From assembly GCA_036121365.1 (NCBI GenBank), contig JAZAFR010000026.1, positions 1-64,000 on the forward strand: a DNA stretch of 64,000 nt. Direction: 5' to 3'. This document shows positions 1-8,000 of the stretch, in pieces. The number at the start of each line of letters is the position of its first letter. The first letter of the stretch is position 1. The notes beneath the pieces were generated by a model. That model did no database searches, was not told where the DNA came from, and was given only the letters and a program-made list of their open reading frames with translations. Position numbers and translations under genes: made by a program. Origin of the DNA: UBA7916 sp036121365 (lineage in GTDB: Bacteria; Pseudomonadota; Gammaproteobacteria; Comchoanobacterales; Comchoanobacteraceae).

Positions 1-2
1 AA

Positions 3-122
3 GAATTAGTCTGGGAAAATGGGCCTATTTTAGGGCTGGATCAAGAGACAAGTGCGCGTCATGTAGCGTATCTTGAGGCGGAAGGGATGGAGGTTTGGCA
101 GGTCGCAGAAAAAGAGAGTTGA
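3..122 (+). CDS. 3' end of an unrecognised protein gene (partial)
   Basis: An open frame enters from the left edge and stops with TGA at 120-122, giving about 39 C-terminal residues that end in EVWQVAEKES. I do not recognise the family. In many gammaproteobacteria the gene before this tRNA-tuf cluster is birA or a pantothenate kinase, but the visible tail does not let me choose. The -35 hexamer of the likely tRNA promoter overlaps its stop codon. Confidence 0.5.
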   Translation, partial: ELVWENGPILGLDQETSARHVAYLEAEGMEVWQVAEKES

Positions 123-147
123 CAAGGCCGTAAAGTTGTCGCACAAT
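119..147 (+). promoter_or_regulatory. Sigma-70-like promoter for the tRNA-Tyr/Gly/Thr cluster
   Basis: TTGACA at 119-124 (perfect -35) is followed after 17 bp by CACAAT at 142-147 (4/6 match to TATAAT). Transcription would start near 154, a few bases before tRNA-Tyr. The -35 overlaps the TGA stop of the upstream gene. Confidence 0.6.
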
Positions 148-160
148 TGCACCAATAACA

Positions 161-242
161 GGAGGGATGCCCGAGTGGTTAAAGGGATCAGACTGTAAAT
201 CTGACGGCTCTGCCTACGTAGGTTCGAATCCTACTCCCTCCA
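161..242 (+). tRNA. tRNA-Tyr (anticodon GTA)
   Basis: Class II tRNA with a long variable arm. The acceptor stem GGAGGGA pairs with TCCCTCC, the anticodon loop is CTGTAAA (GTA), and the T arm contains GGTTCGAATCC. The discriminator base is A242. No CCA is encoded (AAT follows). First of three tRNAs ahead of tuf, as in the E. coli tyrU-glyT-thrT-tufB locus. Confidence 0.95.
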
Positions 243-260
243 ATGGACCAGTTTGCTTTA

Positions 261-331
<71 letters not shown>

Positions 332-357
332 TTATGGTGCGTGACCTGTTTCTATGC

Positions 358-430
<73 letters not shown>

Positions 431-582
431 ATACGGCTCTTGCGATTGACCGTATGGTTAAAGTGAGCTTTCGGGCTTATTTTTTAGAGGCATGCAGTTT
501 GGATGTTAAAGTTCTAAAGCTGGCATGATGAGAGGATTACAAGCGCGTTAGCGAAATTTAAAAGAGAAGAGGTATATATACA

Positions 583-1740
583 ATGGTTGATAAACATGAT
601 ACATCCAAAGTAGTGGTTAATGTCGGAACAATTGGACACGTTGACCATGGGAAAACAACTTTGACATCCGCATTATGTGGAATGGATTTTGGATCGATTG
701 ACAAAGCTCCAGAAGAAAGAGAGAGAGGGATTACAATTTCCACAGCACACGTTGAATACTTTACAGATAAGAGGCATTATTCGCATGTTGATTGTCCAGG
801 ACACGCAGACTATGTGAAGAACATGATCACTGGTGCTGCACAGATGGATGGTGCTATTTTGGTTGTTAACGCTGCAGATGGTCCAATGCCTCAAACAAGA
901 GAGCATATTTTGTTGGCTAAGCAGGTTGAAGTTCCTAAAATACTTGTGTATCTAAACAAGGCTGACCAGGTTGATGATCCAGAATTGATTGAATTGGTTG
1001 AAATGGATATCAGAGAACTATTGGATCAGTATGGTTTCCCTGGCGATGATACACCAATCATTGTTGGATCTGCTTTGCATGCAATGGAGAAAAAAGATAC
1101 TGATTATGGATTGAAATCTATACAAAAACTTAAAGATACTATGGATGAGTGGTTTACTGTTCCTGAGCGTCCGATTGATAAAGATTTTATGATGCCTGTT
1201 GAAGACGTATTCTCAATTTCAGGTCGAGGTACAGTGGTTACGGGTAAGATTGAAAGAGGTATTATAAAGGTTGGAGAGCCTGTTGAAATTGTTGGAATTC
1301 GTGAGACACAAACAACGACTTGTACCGGTGTTGAAATGTTCAGACGTTTGATGGATGAAGGTAAAGCAGGTGATAATGTTGGACTACTGCTGCGTGGACT
1401 AAAGCGTGAGGATGTAGAAAGAGGTCAAGTAATCGCTAAGCCTGGCACAGTCAAGCCTCACACTAAGTTTGTATCTGAAGTTTATGTGTTGTCTAAAGAA
1501 GAGGGTGGTAGACATACCCCATTTTTCAATGGATATAGACCACAATTCTACTTCAGAACAACTGATGTAACTGGTGCTGTTGAATTGGCAGAAGGTGTTG
1601 AAATGGTGATGCCAGGTGATAACGCAACATTTACTGTTGAGTTGATTGCCCCCATTGCGATGGAGAAAGGTGTGCGTTTTGCGATACGTGAAGGTGGTAG
1701 AACAGTAGGTGCAGGTGTTGTCACTGAAATTATAGAGTAG
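583..1740 (+). CDS. tuf: Elongation factor Tu, shortened near switch I
   Basis: GTPase that delivers aminoacyl-tRNA to the ribosomal A site. Visible motifs are GHVDHGKT (P loop), RGITI (switch I Thr), DCPGHADYVKN (G3) and NKAD (G4, where Cys is usual in place of Ala). Domains 2 and 3 match well (SISGRGTVVTG, GYRPQFYFRTTDVTG). At 385 residues it is about 10 shorter than E. coli EF-Tu. The missing residues lie between the P-loop helix and APEERERGITI, where E. coli has an AKTYGGAARAF-containing segment. Start is ATG after AAGAGAAGAGG. It occupies the tufB position; no second tuf follows fusA here, so this may be the only copy. Confidence 0.97.
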   Translation: MVDKHDTSKVVVNVGTIGHVDHGKTTLTSALCGMDFGSIDKAPEERERGITISTAHVEYFTDKRHYSHVDCPGHADYVKNMITGAAQMDGAILVVNAADGPMPQTREHILLAKQVEVPKILVYLNKADQVDDPELIELVEMDIRELLDQYGFPGDDTPIIVGSALHAMEKKDTDYGLKSIQKLKDTMDEWFTVPERPIDKDFMMPVEDVFSISGRGTVVTGKIERGIIKVGEPVEIVGIRETQTTTCTGVEMFRRLMDEGKAGDNVGLLLRGLKREDVERGQVIAKPGTVKPHTKFVSEVYVLSKEEGGRHTPFFNGYRPQFYFRTTDVTGAVELAEGVEMVMPGDNATFTVELIAPIAMEKGVRFAIREGGRTVGAGVVTEIIE

Positions 1741-1751
1741 TTGTTAAGAGA

Positions 1752-1824
1752 AGGTCAGTAGCTCAACTGGTAGAGCAGCGGTCTCCAAAACCGCAGGTTG
1801 TGGGTTCAAGTCCCTCCTGGCCTG
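1752..1824 (+). tRNA. tRNA-Trp (anticodon CCA)
   Basis: The acceptor AGGTCAG pairs with CTGGCCT (one T-G pair). The anticodon stem GCGGT/ACCGC carries loop CTCCAAA (CCA). The discriminator is G1824 and no 3' CCA is encoded. It sits between tuf and secE, the usual gammaproteobacterial position. Confidence 0.95.
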
Positions 1825-1848
1825 ATTAAGTGGAAAGTGAGTGTTAAT

Positions 1849-2220
1849 ATGGTAGACAAAAGTCAAACATCTAAGTATAGATATACAGATATCTCTTTAT
1901 GGGTGCTGATTGTTGCTATTGTATTTTGCGGCAATTATTTGATGTTTTACTATCGTGAGCAGATTGCCGTTTTTCGTTTATTATTTACTTTTTTTGGACT
2001 GGCTTTTGTGTTAGCAATAGCCAGTCGAACAACACAAGGGGTTTTTGTTATTAACTATGCTCAATCTTCTTGGGTTGAAATGGGCAAAGTGATTTGGCCA
2101 AAGCCAAGTGAGGCTAAGCAAATTTCAATAGTAGTTCTTTGTGCAATTGTGTTGATAACACTTGCCTTATGGCTCGTTGATTCAGTACTTACTGTGACTG
2201 TGAGAGGTTTATTGGGATGA
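1849..2220 (+). CDS. secE: Preprotein translocase subunit SecE
   Basis: Inner-membrane subunit that clamps SecY in the SecYEG channel. The 123-residue product has three hydrophobic segments (about 17-35, 39-58 and 93-117), the long form typical of Gamma- and Betaproteobacteria. Before the last segment lies the conserved cytoplasmic motif seen here as VEMGKVIWPKPSE. I chose ATG 1849 because the open frame further upstream runs through tRNA-Trp. The TGA stop overlaps the nusG start (ATGA), so the two genes are probably translationally coupled. Confidence 0.93.
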   Translation: MVDKSQTSKYRYTDISLWVLIVAIVFCGNYLMFYYREQIAVFRLLFTFFGLAFVLAIASRTTQGVFVINYAQSSWVEMGKVIWPKPSEAKQISIVVLCAIVLITLALWLVDSVLTVTVRGLLG

Positions 2221-2855
2221 CAAAAATGAGTGACGACATGACGGAAGATCAAAATCTAGATGAGATAAATCGGGATAACAAGTCGCCTTTAGACGGGGAT
2301 GATACTGAAGTGACAAATGCCAATTTTAAATGGTATGTTATCAGAATTGCCACGGGTAAAGAAAATAAATTTAAGGATTTGTTGGTTGAACGTATTAAGA
2401 GAGAAGACAAACATTCTTTTTTTGGTGAGATTTTAATACCGACCGAAGAAGTGGTTGAATTGAGAGCTGGACAGAAAAGAAAGGTGAAACGAAAGTACTT
2501 TCCAGGATATGTTTTGATTCAGATGGATATGGGTGATGAATCATGGCAGTTGGTTCGATCAATCCCTGGATCGCTAGGATTTATTGGTGGCAAGGGCAAT
2601 CATCCTTTGCCAATTTCAGAGGCAGAGGCTCAGAAAATTCTTAAAAGGACGATTGAAAAACCAGAAGAAGTTAAGCAGACAACTGTTTTCAGTCCAGGTG
2701 AGTTGATTCGGGTAACAGATGGTGCTTTTGCTGATTTCAATGGTGTTGTTGAAGAGGTTAATACAGAGAAAAGTCGATTGGTGGTTTCTGTCCTTATTTT
2801 TGGTCGATCTACACCTGTTGAGTTAGAGTTTAGTCAAGTAGAGAAAGGAACGTAG
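2217..2855 (+). CDS. nusG: Transcription termination/antitermination factor NusG
   Basis: Binds RNA polymerase and links it to Rho or to ribosomal S10. An NGN domain (about 38-145, WYVIRIATGKENK through FPGYVLIQMDM and GSLGFIGGKG) is followed by a KOW domain (about 160-212, PGELIRVTDGAFADFNGVVEEV). At 212 residues it is about 30 longer than E. coli NusG. The extra is an acidic N-terminal leader of about 37 residues. An alternative ATG at 2226 would remove only three residues. Overlaps secE by 4 nt and is followed by rplK. Confidence 0.95.
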   Translation: MTKMSDDMTEDQNLDEINRDNKSPLDGDDTEVTNANFKWYVIRIATGKENKFKDLLVERIKREDKHSFFGEILIPTEEVVELRAGQKRKVKRKYFPGYVLIQMDMGDESWQLVRSIPGSLGFIGGKGNHPLPISEAEAQKILKRTIEKPEEVKQTTVFSPGELIRVTDGAFADFNGVVEEVNTEKSRLVVSVLIFGRSTPVELEFSQVEKGT

Positions 2856-2873
2856 TAAAATAGGAATCGTGTT

Positions 2874-3308
2874 ATGGCATCGAAAAAAATAAAATCATAT
2901 ATTAAGTTACAAGTTAAAGCTCAAATGGCCAATCCGAGTCCTCCAATTGGACCGGCTTTGGGGCAGCATGGTGTTAACATCATGGAGTTTTGTAAGGCTT
3001 TTAATGATCAATCAGGCAAGCATGAAAAAGGTTTGGTTTTGCCTGTTATCATTACTGTGTATCAAGATAGGAGTTTTGATTTCATTATTAAAACGCCTCC
3101 AACATCAGTATTGATTAAGAAAGCATTGGGTTTGGAGACAGCTAGTGGTAGACCAAATACAGAGAAGGTTGGCGTATTAACGCAGACTCAGTTGCAAGAA
3201 ATAGCTGAGGTAAAGATGCCGGATCTCAATTGTGAGACGCTGGATGCTGCAATGGTTTGTATAGCAGGTACTGCACGTAGCATGGGTGTGGACATAGAAC
3301 AAAGCTAA
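2874..3308 (+). CDS. rplK: 50S ribosomal protein L11
   Basis: Part of the GTPase-associated centre; binds 23S rRNA and the L10-L12 stalk base. The 144-residue protein has normal length. The N-terminal domain carries PSPPIGPALGQHGVNIMEFC, with the prolines of the thiostrepton-binding face. The C-terminal rRNA-binding domain ends in CIAGTARSMGVDIEQS. First ribosomal gene after nusG and 13 nt before rplA, as in the E. coli L11 operon. Confidence 0.97.
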   Translation: MASKKIKSYIKLQVKAQMANPSPPIGPALGQHGVNIMEFCKAFNDQSGKHEKGLVLPVIITVYQDRSFDFIIKTPPTSVLIKKALGLETASGRPNTEKVGVLTQTQLQEIAEVKMPDLNCETLDAAMVCIAGTARSMGVDIEQS

Positions 3309-3321
3309 CGAGGAAACAAAG

Positions 3322-4023
3322 ATGGCAAAGGTAAAAGAGACAAAGCAAAAAGATACATCAGCTCATGAAAAAATTGACAAAACACAGATGTGTACATTGG
3401 ATCATGCAATAAAAGGTCTAAAACAACGTTCAAGAGTTAAGTTTGTTGAGAAAGTTGACATCAGTTTGCAGACGGGAATAGATGCAAGAAAAATGATGGT
3501 CAGAGGGATGGTTGGTTTGCCTCATGGTACTGGTAAATCAGTCAAAGTGTGTGTGTTTGCCAATGGTGATCAAGCAAAAGCAGCGAAAGACGCGGGTGCA
3601 CACAAAGTTGGATTTGAAGACTTGTTTGAGGAGCTAAAAGGGGATGATTGGCATTATGATGTGATTATTGCCACTCCTGATGCGATGGCTATGGTTGGTA
3701 AATTGGGTAAAAAATTAGGGCCTAAGGGTTTGATGCCCAATCCAAAACTGGGTACAGTGACGCAAGATGTCGAGAAGGCTGTGAAATCAGCATTGTCCGG
3801 CCAAGTCCAATTTAAACTAGATAAGGCGGGCATCATTCATTGTAGTATAGGGACGATCAAATTTACAGAGCAGGCGCTTGAAGAGAACTTATGTGCTCTT
3901 TTAGACGAAGTCAAAAAAGCGAAGCCCGCATCTGCAAAGGGTCAATATTTAAAAAAATTATATTTAAGCACCACTATGAGTCAAGGTTCATATTTGGTAG
4001 ATTTATCGAAATTATTGAATTAG
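3322..4023 (+). CDS. rplA: 50S ribosomal protein L1
   Basis: Forms the L1 stalk that moves deacylated tRNA out of the E site. The 233 residues include the signature KKLGPKGLMPNPKLGTVT and GIIHCSIG. In E. coli L1 represses translation of rplK-rplA by binding the mRNA leader; whether this leader has that structure I could not establish. The SD GAGGAAA precedes the ATG. Confidence 0.97.
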   Translation: MAKVKETKQKDTSAHEKIDKTQMCTLDHAIKGLKQRSRVKFVEKVDISLQTGIDARKMMVRGMVGLPHGTGKSVKVCVFANGDQAKAAKDAGAHKVGFEDLFEELKGDDWHYDVIIATPDAMAMVGKLGKKLGPKGLMPNPKLGTVTQDVEKAVKSALSGQVQFKLDKAGIIHCSIGTIKFTEQALEENLCALLDEVKKAKPASAKGQYLKKLYLSTTMSQGSYLVDLSKLLN

Positions 4024-4035
4024 AGAGGTGGTGAA

Positions 4036-4566
4036 ATGAGTTCAGTATTAGCAGCTAAACAGAAAGAAGTAACTGATTTGGTTGAGGTGGCAAAAAAGTC
4101 TCACTCGTTGGTTGCTGTTCATTACAGGGGCATGAATGTCACTGCTATGACAGCTTTGCGCTCAGAAGCACGGAAGCGTAATGTGTATATGAAAGTTATT
4201 AAGAACACATTGGCAAGAAGAGCGTTATCTGAGTGTCAGTATTCTGGCGTTACAGATAAAATTGTTGGTCCAATCATTTTGGCTTTCTCTATGGAAGAGC
4301 CAAGCGCGGCTGCAAAACTTTTTAAGAAATATGTAAAAGATTATGATGTACTAAAGGTTCAGGTTATTGGTGTCGATGATGCTGTGTATTCCAATACTGA
4401 TTTGGGTAAAATTGCTGATATTCCAAGTAAAGATCAGGCAATAGCGATATTGCTTGGTTCATTACAATCGCCAATTAGAAATTTGGCCTGTACATTACAA
4501 GAGACTTATGCTACACTGGTGCGCGTTGTTGATCAGGTAGCTAAGAAAATAGAATCACAACAGTAA
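4036..4566 (+). CDS. rplJ: 50S ribosomal protein L10
   Basis: Anchors the L7/L12 dimers to the ribosomal stalk. The 176-residue product has the conserved N-terminal rRNA-binding domain (VAVHYRGMNVTAMTALR, VIKNTLARRAL) and a C-terminal helix for L12 dimers. It starts with ATG 12 nt after rplA, behind a GAGAGGTGG ribosome-binding site, and precedes rplL by 13 nt. Confidence 0.96.
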   Translation: MSSVLAAKQKEVTDLVEVAKKSHSLVAVHYRGMNVTAMTALRSEARKRNVYMKVIKNTLARRALSECQYSGVTDKIVGPIILAFSMEEPSAAAKLFKKYVKDYDVLKVQVIGVDDAVYSNTDLGKIADIPSKDQAIAILLGSLQSPIRNLACTLQETYATLVRVVDQVAKKIESQQ

Positions 4567-4579
4567 ACGGGAGAACGAG

Positions 4580-4987
4580 GTGAATAAAGAAGTGACAAGT
4601 GCAAAAGCAGAAACAGGTATAGATGCAATAGCAGCATCCATCAGTAAGTTAACTGTGGTTGAAGTATTGGATTTGGTTAAGAAATTAGAGGACGAGTATG
4701 GTGTTTCAGCTCAGGCTGCTGCCGTAGTTGCTGCGCCAGCTCAAGCTGGTGGTGGTGATGCTGCTGCTGCTGAGGAGAAAACAGAGTTTGATTTACATAT
4801 CAAGTCTTTTAAAGATAAAATCCCAGCAATTAAAGCTGTGAGAGCCATAACAGGTCTTGGGTTGAAAGAAGCTAAGGATCTTGTTGAAAAAGCTCCTTGT
4901 GAATTGAAATCAGGGATCAGTAAATCCGATTGTGAAAACTTTAAGAAACAACTAGAAGAAGCTGGTTGTGAAGTTGAAGTTAAGTAA
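4580..4987 (+). CDS. rplL: 50S ribosomal protein L7/L12
   Basis: Flexible stalk protein that recruits translational GTPases. The 135 residues comprise an N-terminal dimerisation domain (SKLTVVEVLDLVKKLEDEYG), an Ala/Gly-rich hinge (about 50-68) and a C-terminal factor-binding domain (KIPAIKAVRAITGLGLKEAK). It starts with GTG at 4580 behind a GGGAGAACGAG ribosome-binding site. It is about 14 residues longer than in E. coli because of the N-terminus. A perfect hairpin separates it from rpoBC. Confidence 0.96.
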   Translation: MNKEVTSAKAETGIDAIAASISKLTVVEVLDLVKKLEDEYGVSAQAAAVVAAPAQAGGGDAAAAEEKTEFDLHIKSFKDKIPAIKAVRAITGLGLKEAKDLVEKAPCELKSGISKSDCENFKKQLEEAGCEVEVK

Positions 4988-5010
4988 CTTTAAAGAACAA
5001 AATTCTCGAA

Positions 5011-5040
5011 TCACACACCATGAGTAATCGTGGTGTGTGA
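5011..5040 (+). promoter_or_regulatory. Perfect 10-bp inverted repeat between rplL and rpoBC
   Basis: TCACACACCA (5011-5020) and TGGTGTGTGA (5031-5040) are exact reverse complements around a 10-nt loop. No T tract follows, so it is not a standard intrinsic terminator. In E. coli the rplL-rpoB gap holds an attenuator and an RNase III cleavage hairpin that set the ratio of ribosomal protein to polymerase mRNA. This stem sits in the matching place and probably has a similar role (inference). Confidence 0.65.
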
Positions 5041-5071
5041 ATAAGCTTATTTGTAATAAACAGGTGTGAAT

Positions 5072-8000
5072 ATGGCGGACAAACCCAGTGTATCAGAGAC
5101 GGAAGCAGTTAATAAAGAAACAGGTCAAAACAAATTAGAATACTTTGTGAAATCAAAACAATCCATTGTAGAACAAAACAGGCCTCGTATTTATTTGGAT
5201 GGAAAGAGTGATGAGATTATTAATCCTGAGGGGTTAATCGAGACCCAATTATCATCGTATGATGATTTTTTACAGCGGTATGTTAATAGCGAAGATCGCA
5301 GTTTGTCAGGGTTGCACGCTGCTTTTCATTCAGTGTTTCCCATTGAGAGTAGTAATCAACATATTTCTCTTGAATATCTGGGATATGAAATAGGTGAGAC
5401 CACATACGATGTCAACAGTTGTCTGATACGTGGAAAAACCTATTCAGCACCATTGCAAGTCAAGCTAAGGCTGGTTGTTTTTGATAAAGACCAGTTGCCG
5501 CAAAATAAAGTTGTAAAAAATATTAAAGAGCAGACAGTATACATGGGAGAATTGCCATTGATGACACCAAGTGGTAGTTTTGTGATCAATGGATCAGAGC
5601 GCGTTGTTGTTTCTCAGTTGCATCGTTCTCCAGGTGTGTTTTTTGAGCACGATAAAGGGAAGACACATTCATCCAAGAAAATATTGTTCTCTGGACGTAT
5701 AATTCCCTACAGAGGGGCTTGGTTTGATATCGAGTTTGATGTGAAAAACCTATTGTTTGTTCGGATTGATAGACGTAGGAAGCTGCCAGTTACTGTTATC
5801 TTGAAAGCACTCGGGTTGAATAAGTCGGAAATATTGGATCTCTTCTACGATACAGATCAAGTTGATCTTGAATATGATGACGCTTGTAGAACTAGTTTAT
5901 CAGATATTGATGTAACGGGCAAAATGTTGAGTAAAAGGATTGAAGAGTTGTTGGCATCTTCTTGTCAGTCTCAAATACACATCAGTCCTGAGCGTATGAA
6001 GGGACAACTGTCTCCTGTGGATATCAAGGATGAGAAAGGTGAGCTAATTGTTTCTCAATCTCGTCGAATCTCTAAACGACATATTAAGTTAATGAACGCA
6101 TCGGGTATCAATACACTGAGTACGTCTTGCCAATACCTCATTGGTAAAGTACTGTCTGCACCTATCTATGATAGGGAAACAGGCGAAGAGCTACATGAAG
6201 TAAATACCGTAGTAACTCAAGAAGTTTTGGCTGATATTATTACTGCAGATGTTAAGCAATTTCATGTTTTAAGTATCAATGATACAGATAGAGGTCCGTA
6301 TATTTCAGATACATTGAGAATCGATTCCTCTGAAGACCAGTCTGAAGCTTTGGTTGAGATTTACAGAGTAATGCGACCAGGTGAACCACCAACAGCAGAA
6401 GCAACCAAAACTTTGTTCAAAGATTTATTTTCTAGCCCTCAGCGTTATGATTTGTCAGAAGTTGGAAGGATGAAATTTAACAAGCGTTTGAATATTACTG
6501 ACCGTCTTGACTCTAGGGTTTTAGATAAGGAAGATATTATAAAAACCATACAAGAGCTTGTTAATATTAGGAATGGCCATGGGACTGTTGATGATATAGA
6601 TAACTTGGCCAATAGACGTGTCAGACGTGTTGGAGAAATGGTTGAAAATCAATTCCGATCTGGGCTTGAAAGAACAAAACGTTCGGTTTTGGATAGATTT
6701 GGTTACCCCGACTCAGAAGGATACTCCCCGCAAGAAGTATTCAATGCTAAGCCAGTTGTAGCTGCATTACATGAGTTTTTTGGTTCAAGTCAAATGAGTC
6801 AATTTATGGATGCAACCAACCCACTATCAGTCTTGGCGATTAAAAGGAGAGTGACTGCTCTGGGACCAGGTGGTTTGTCAAGGGATAGAGCAGGGATGGA
6901 AGTACGAGATGTGCATCATACACATTACGGTAGAATTTGTCCGATTGAAACACCAGAGGGGCCAAATATTGGACTGATTAACTCTCTTGCTATTTATTCA
7001 AGAATCAATGATTATGGATTTATTGAGACTCCAATTAGAAAGGTCTCTAAAGGAAAGGTGACTGACTCGGTTGAATATGTATCTGCCATTGAAGAAGGAG
7101 ATTACTATATTGGGCAGAGCAGTAGTAATATGGATAAATCTGGAAAACTACTTGATGATTTTGTGACATGCCGTCACATGCGGGATTTTATCAATGTGAC
7201 CCCAGATAAAATTGATTATGTTGATATTTCACCAAGGCAGATCGTGTCTGTTGCTGCTTCTTTGATTCCTTTTCTTGAGCACAATGATGCGAATAGAGCG
7301 TTGATGGGATCTAACATGCAACGTCAGGCAGTTCCTTTGGTTAAGCCTGAGAAGCCTTTAGTTGGTACTGGTATGGAGAGAGTAGTTGCTTCGGATTCAG
7401 GTGTGTCTATGGTCGCACGACGTTCGGGTACAGTAAAGTCTGTTGATGCATCGAGAATTATTATCTGTGCGGACACTGATGATCTAACTGACCCCATAGA
7501 TGTTTACATGTTGACTAAGTTTTCAAGATCAAACAACAATACCTGTGTTGACCAACGTCCAGTAGTTCAAGAGGGTGAATATATACAGGCAGGAGATATG
7601 ATTGCTGATGGTCCATCAACAGATTTTGGAGAGTTGGCACTGGGGCAAAATCTTTTGGTCGCATTTATGTCCTGGAATGGATACAATTTTGAGGACTCAA
7701 TTATTATTTCAGAGCGAGTTGTTTCAGATGATCGCTTTACATCAATTCATGTTCAGGAGCTCTCAGCTACGGCTAGAGATACCAAGCTGGGTCCAGAAGA
7801 AGTGACTGCTGATATTCCAAACATCAGTGAGTCTGCGCTGTCAAAATTGGATGGCAATGGGATTGTGTACGTTGGTGCTAAAGTTGTACCAGGGGATATA
7901 TTGGTTGGAAAGATTACGCCAAAAGGTGAAGCAATACTATCTCCTGAAGAAAAATTACTACGTGCTATCTTTGGTGATAAAGCATCAGATGTAAAAGACA

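Noticed and set aside
431..582. Separate promoter or terminator between tRNA-Thr and tuf
   Set aside because: The stem near 463-486 is weak, and the best promoter-like match (TTGGAT at 499, CATGAT at 524) has 19-bp spacing; neither is convincing.
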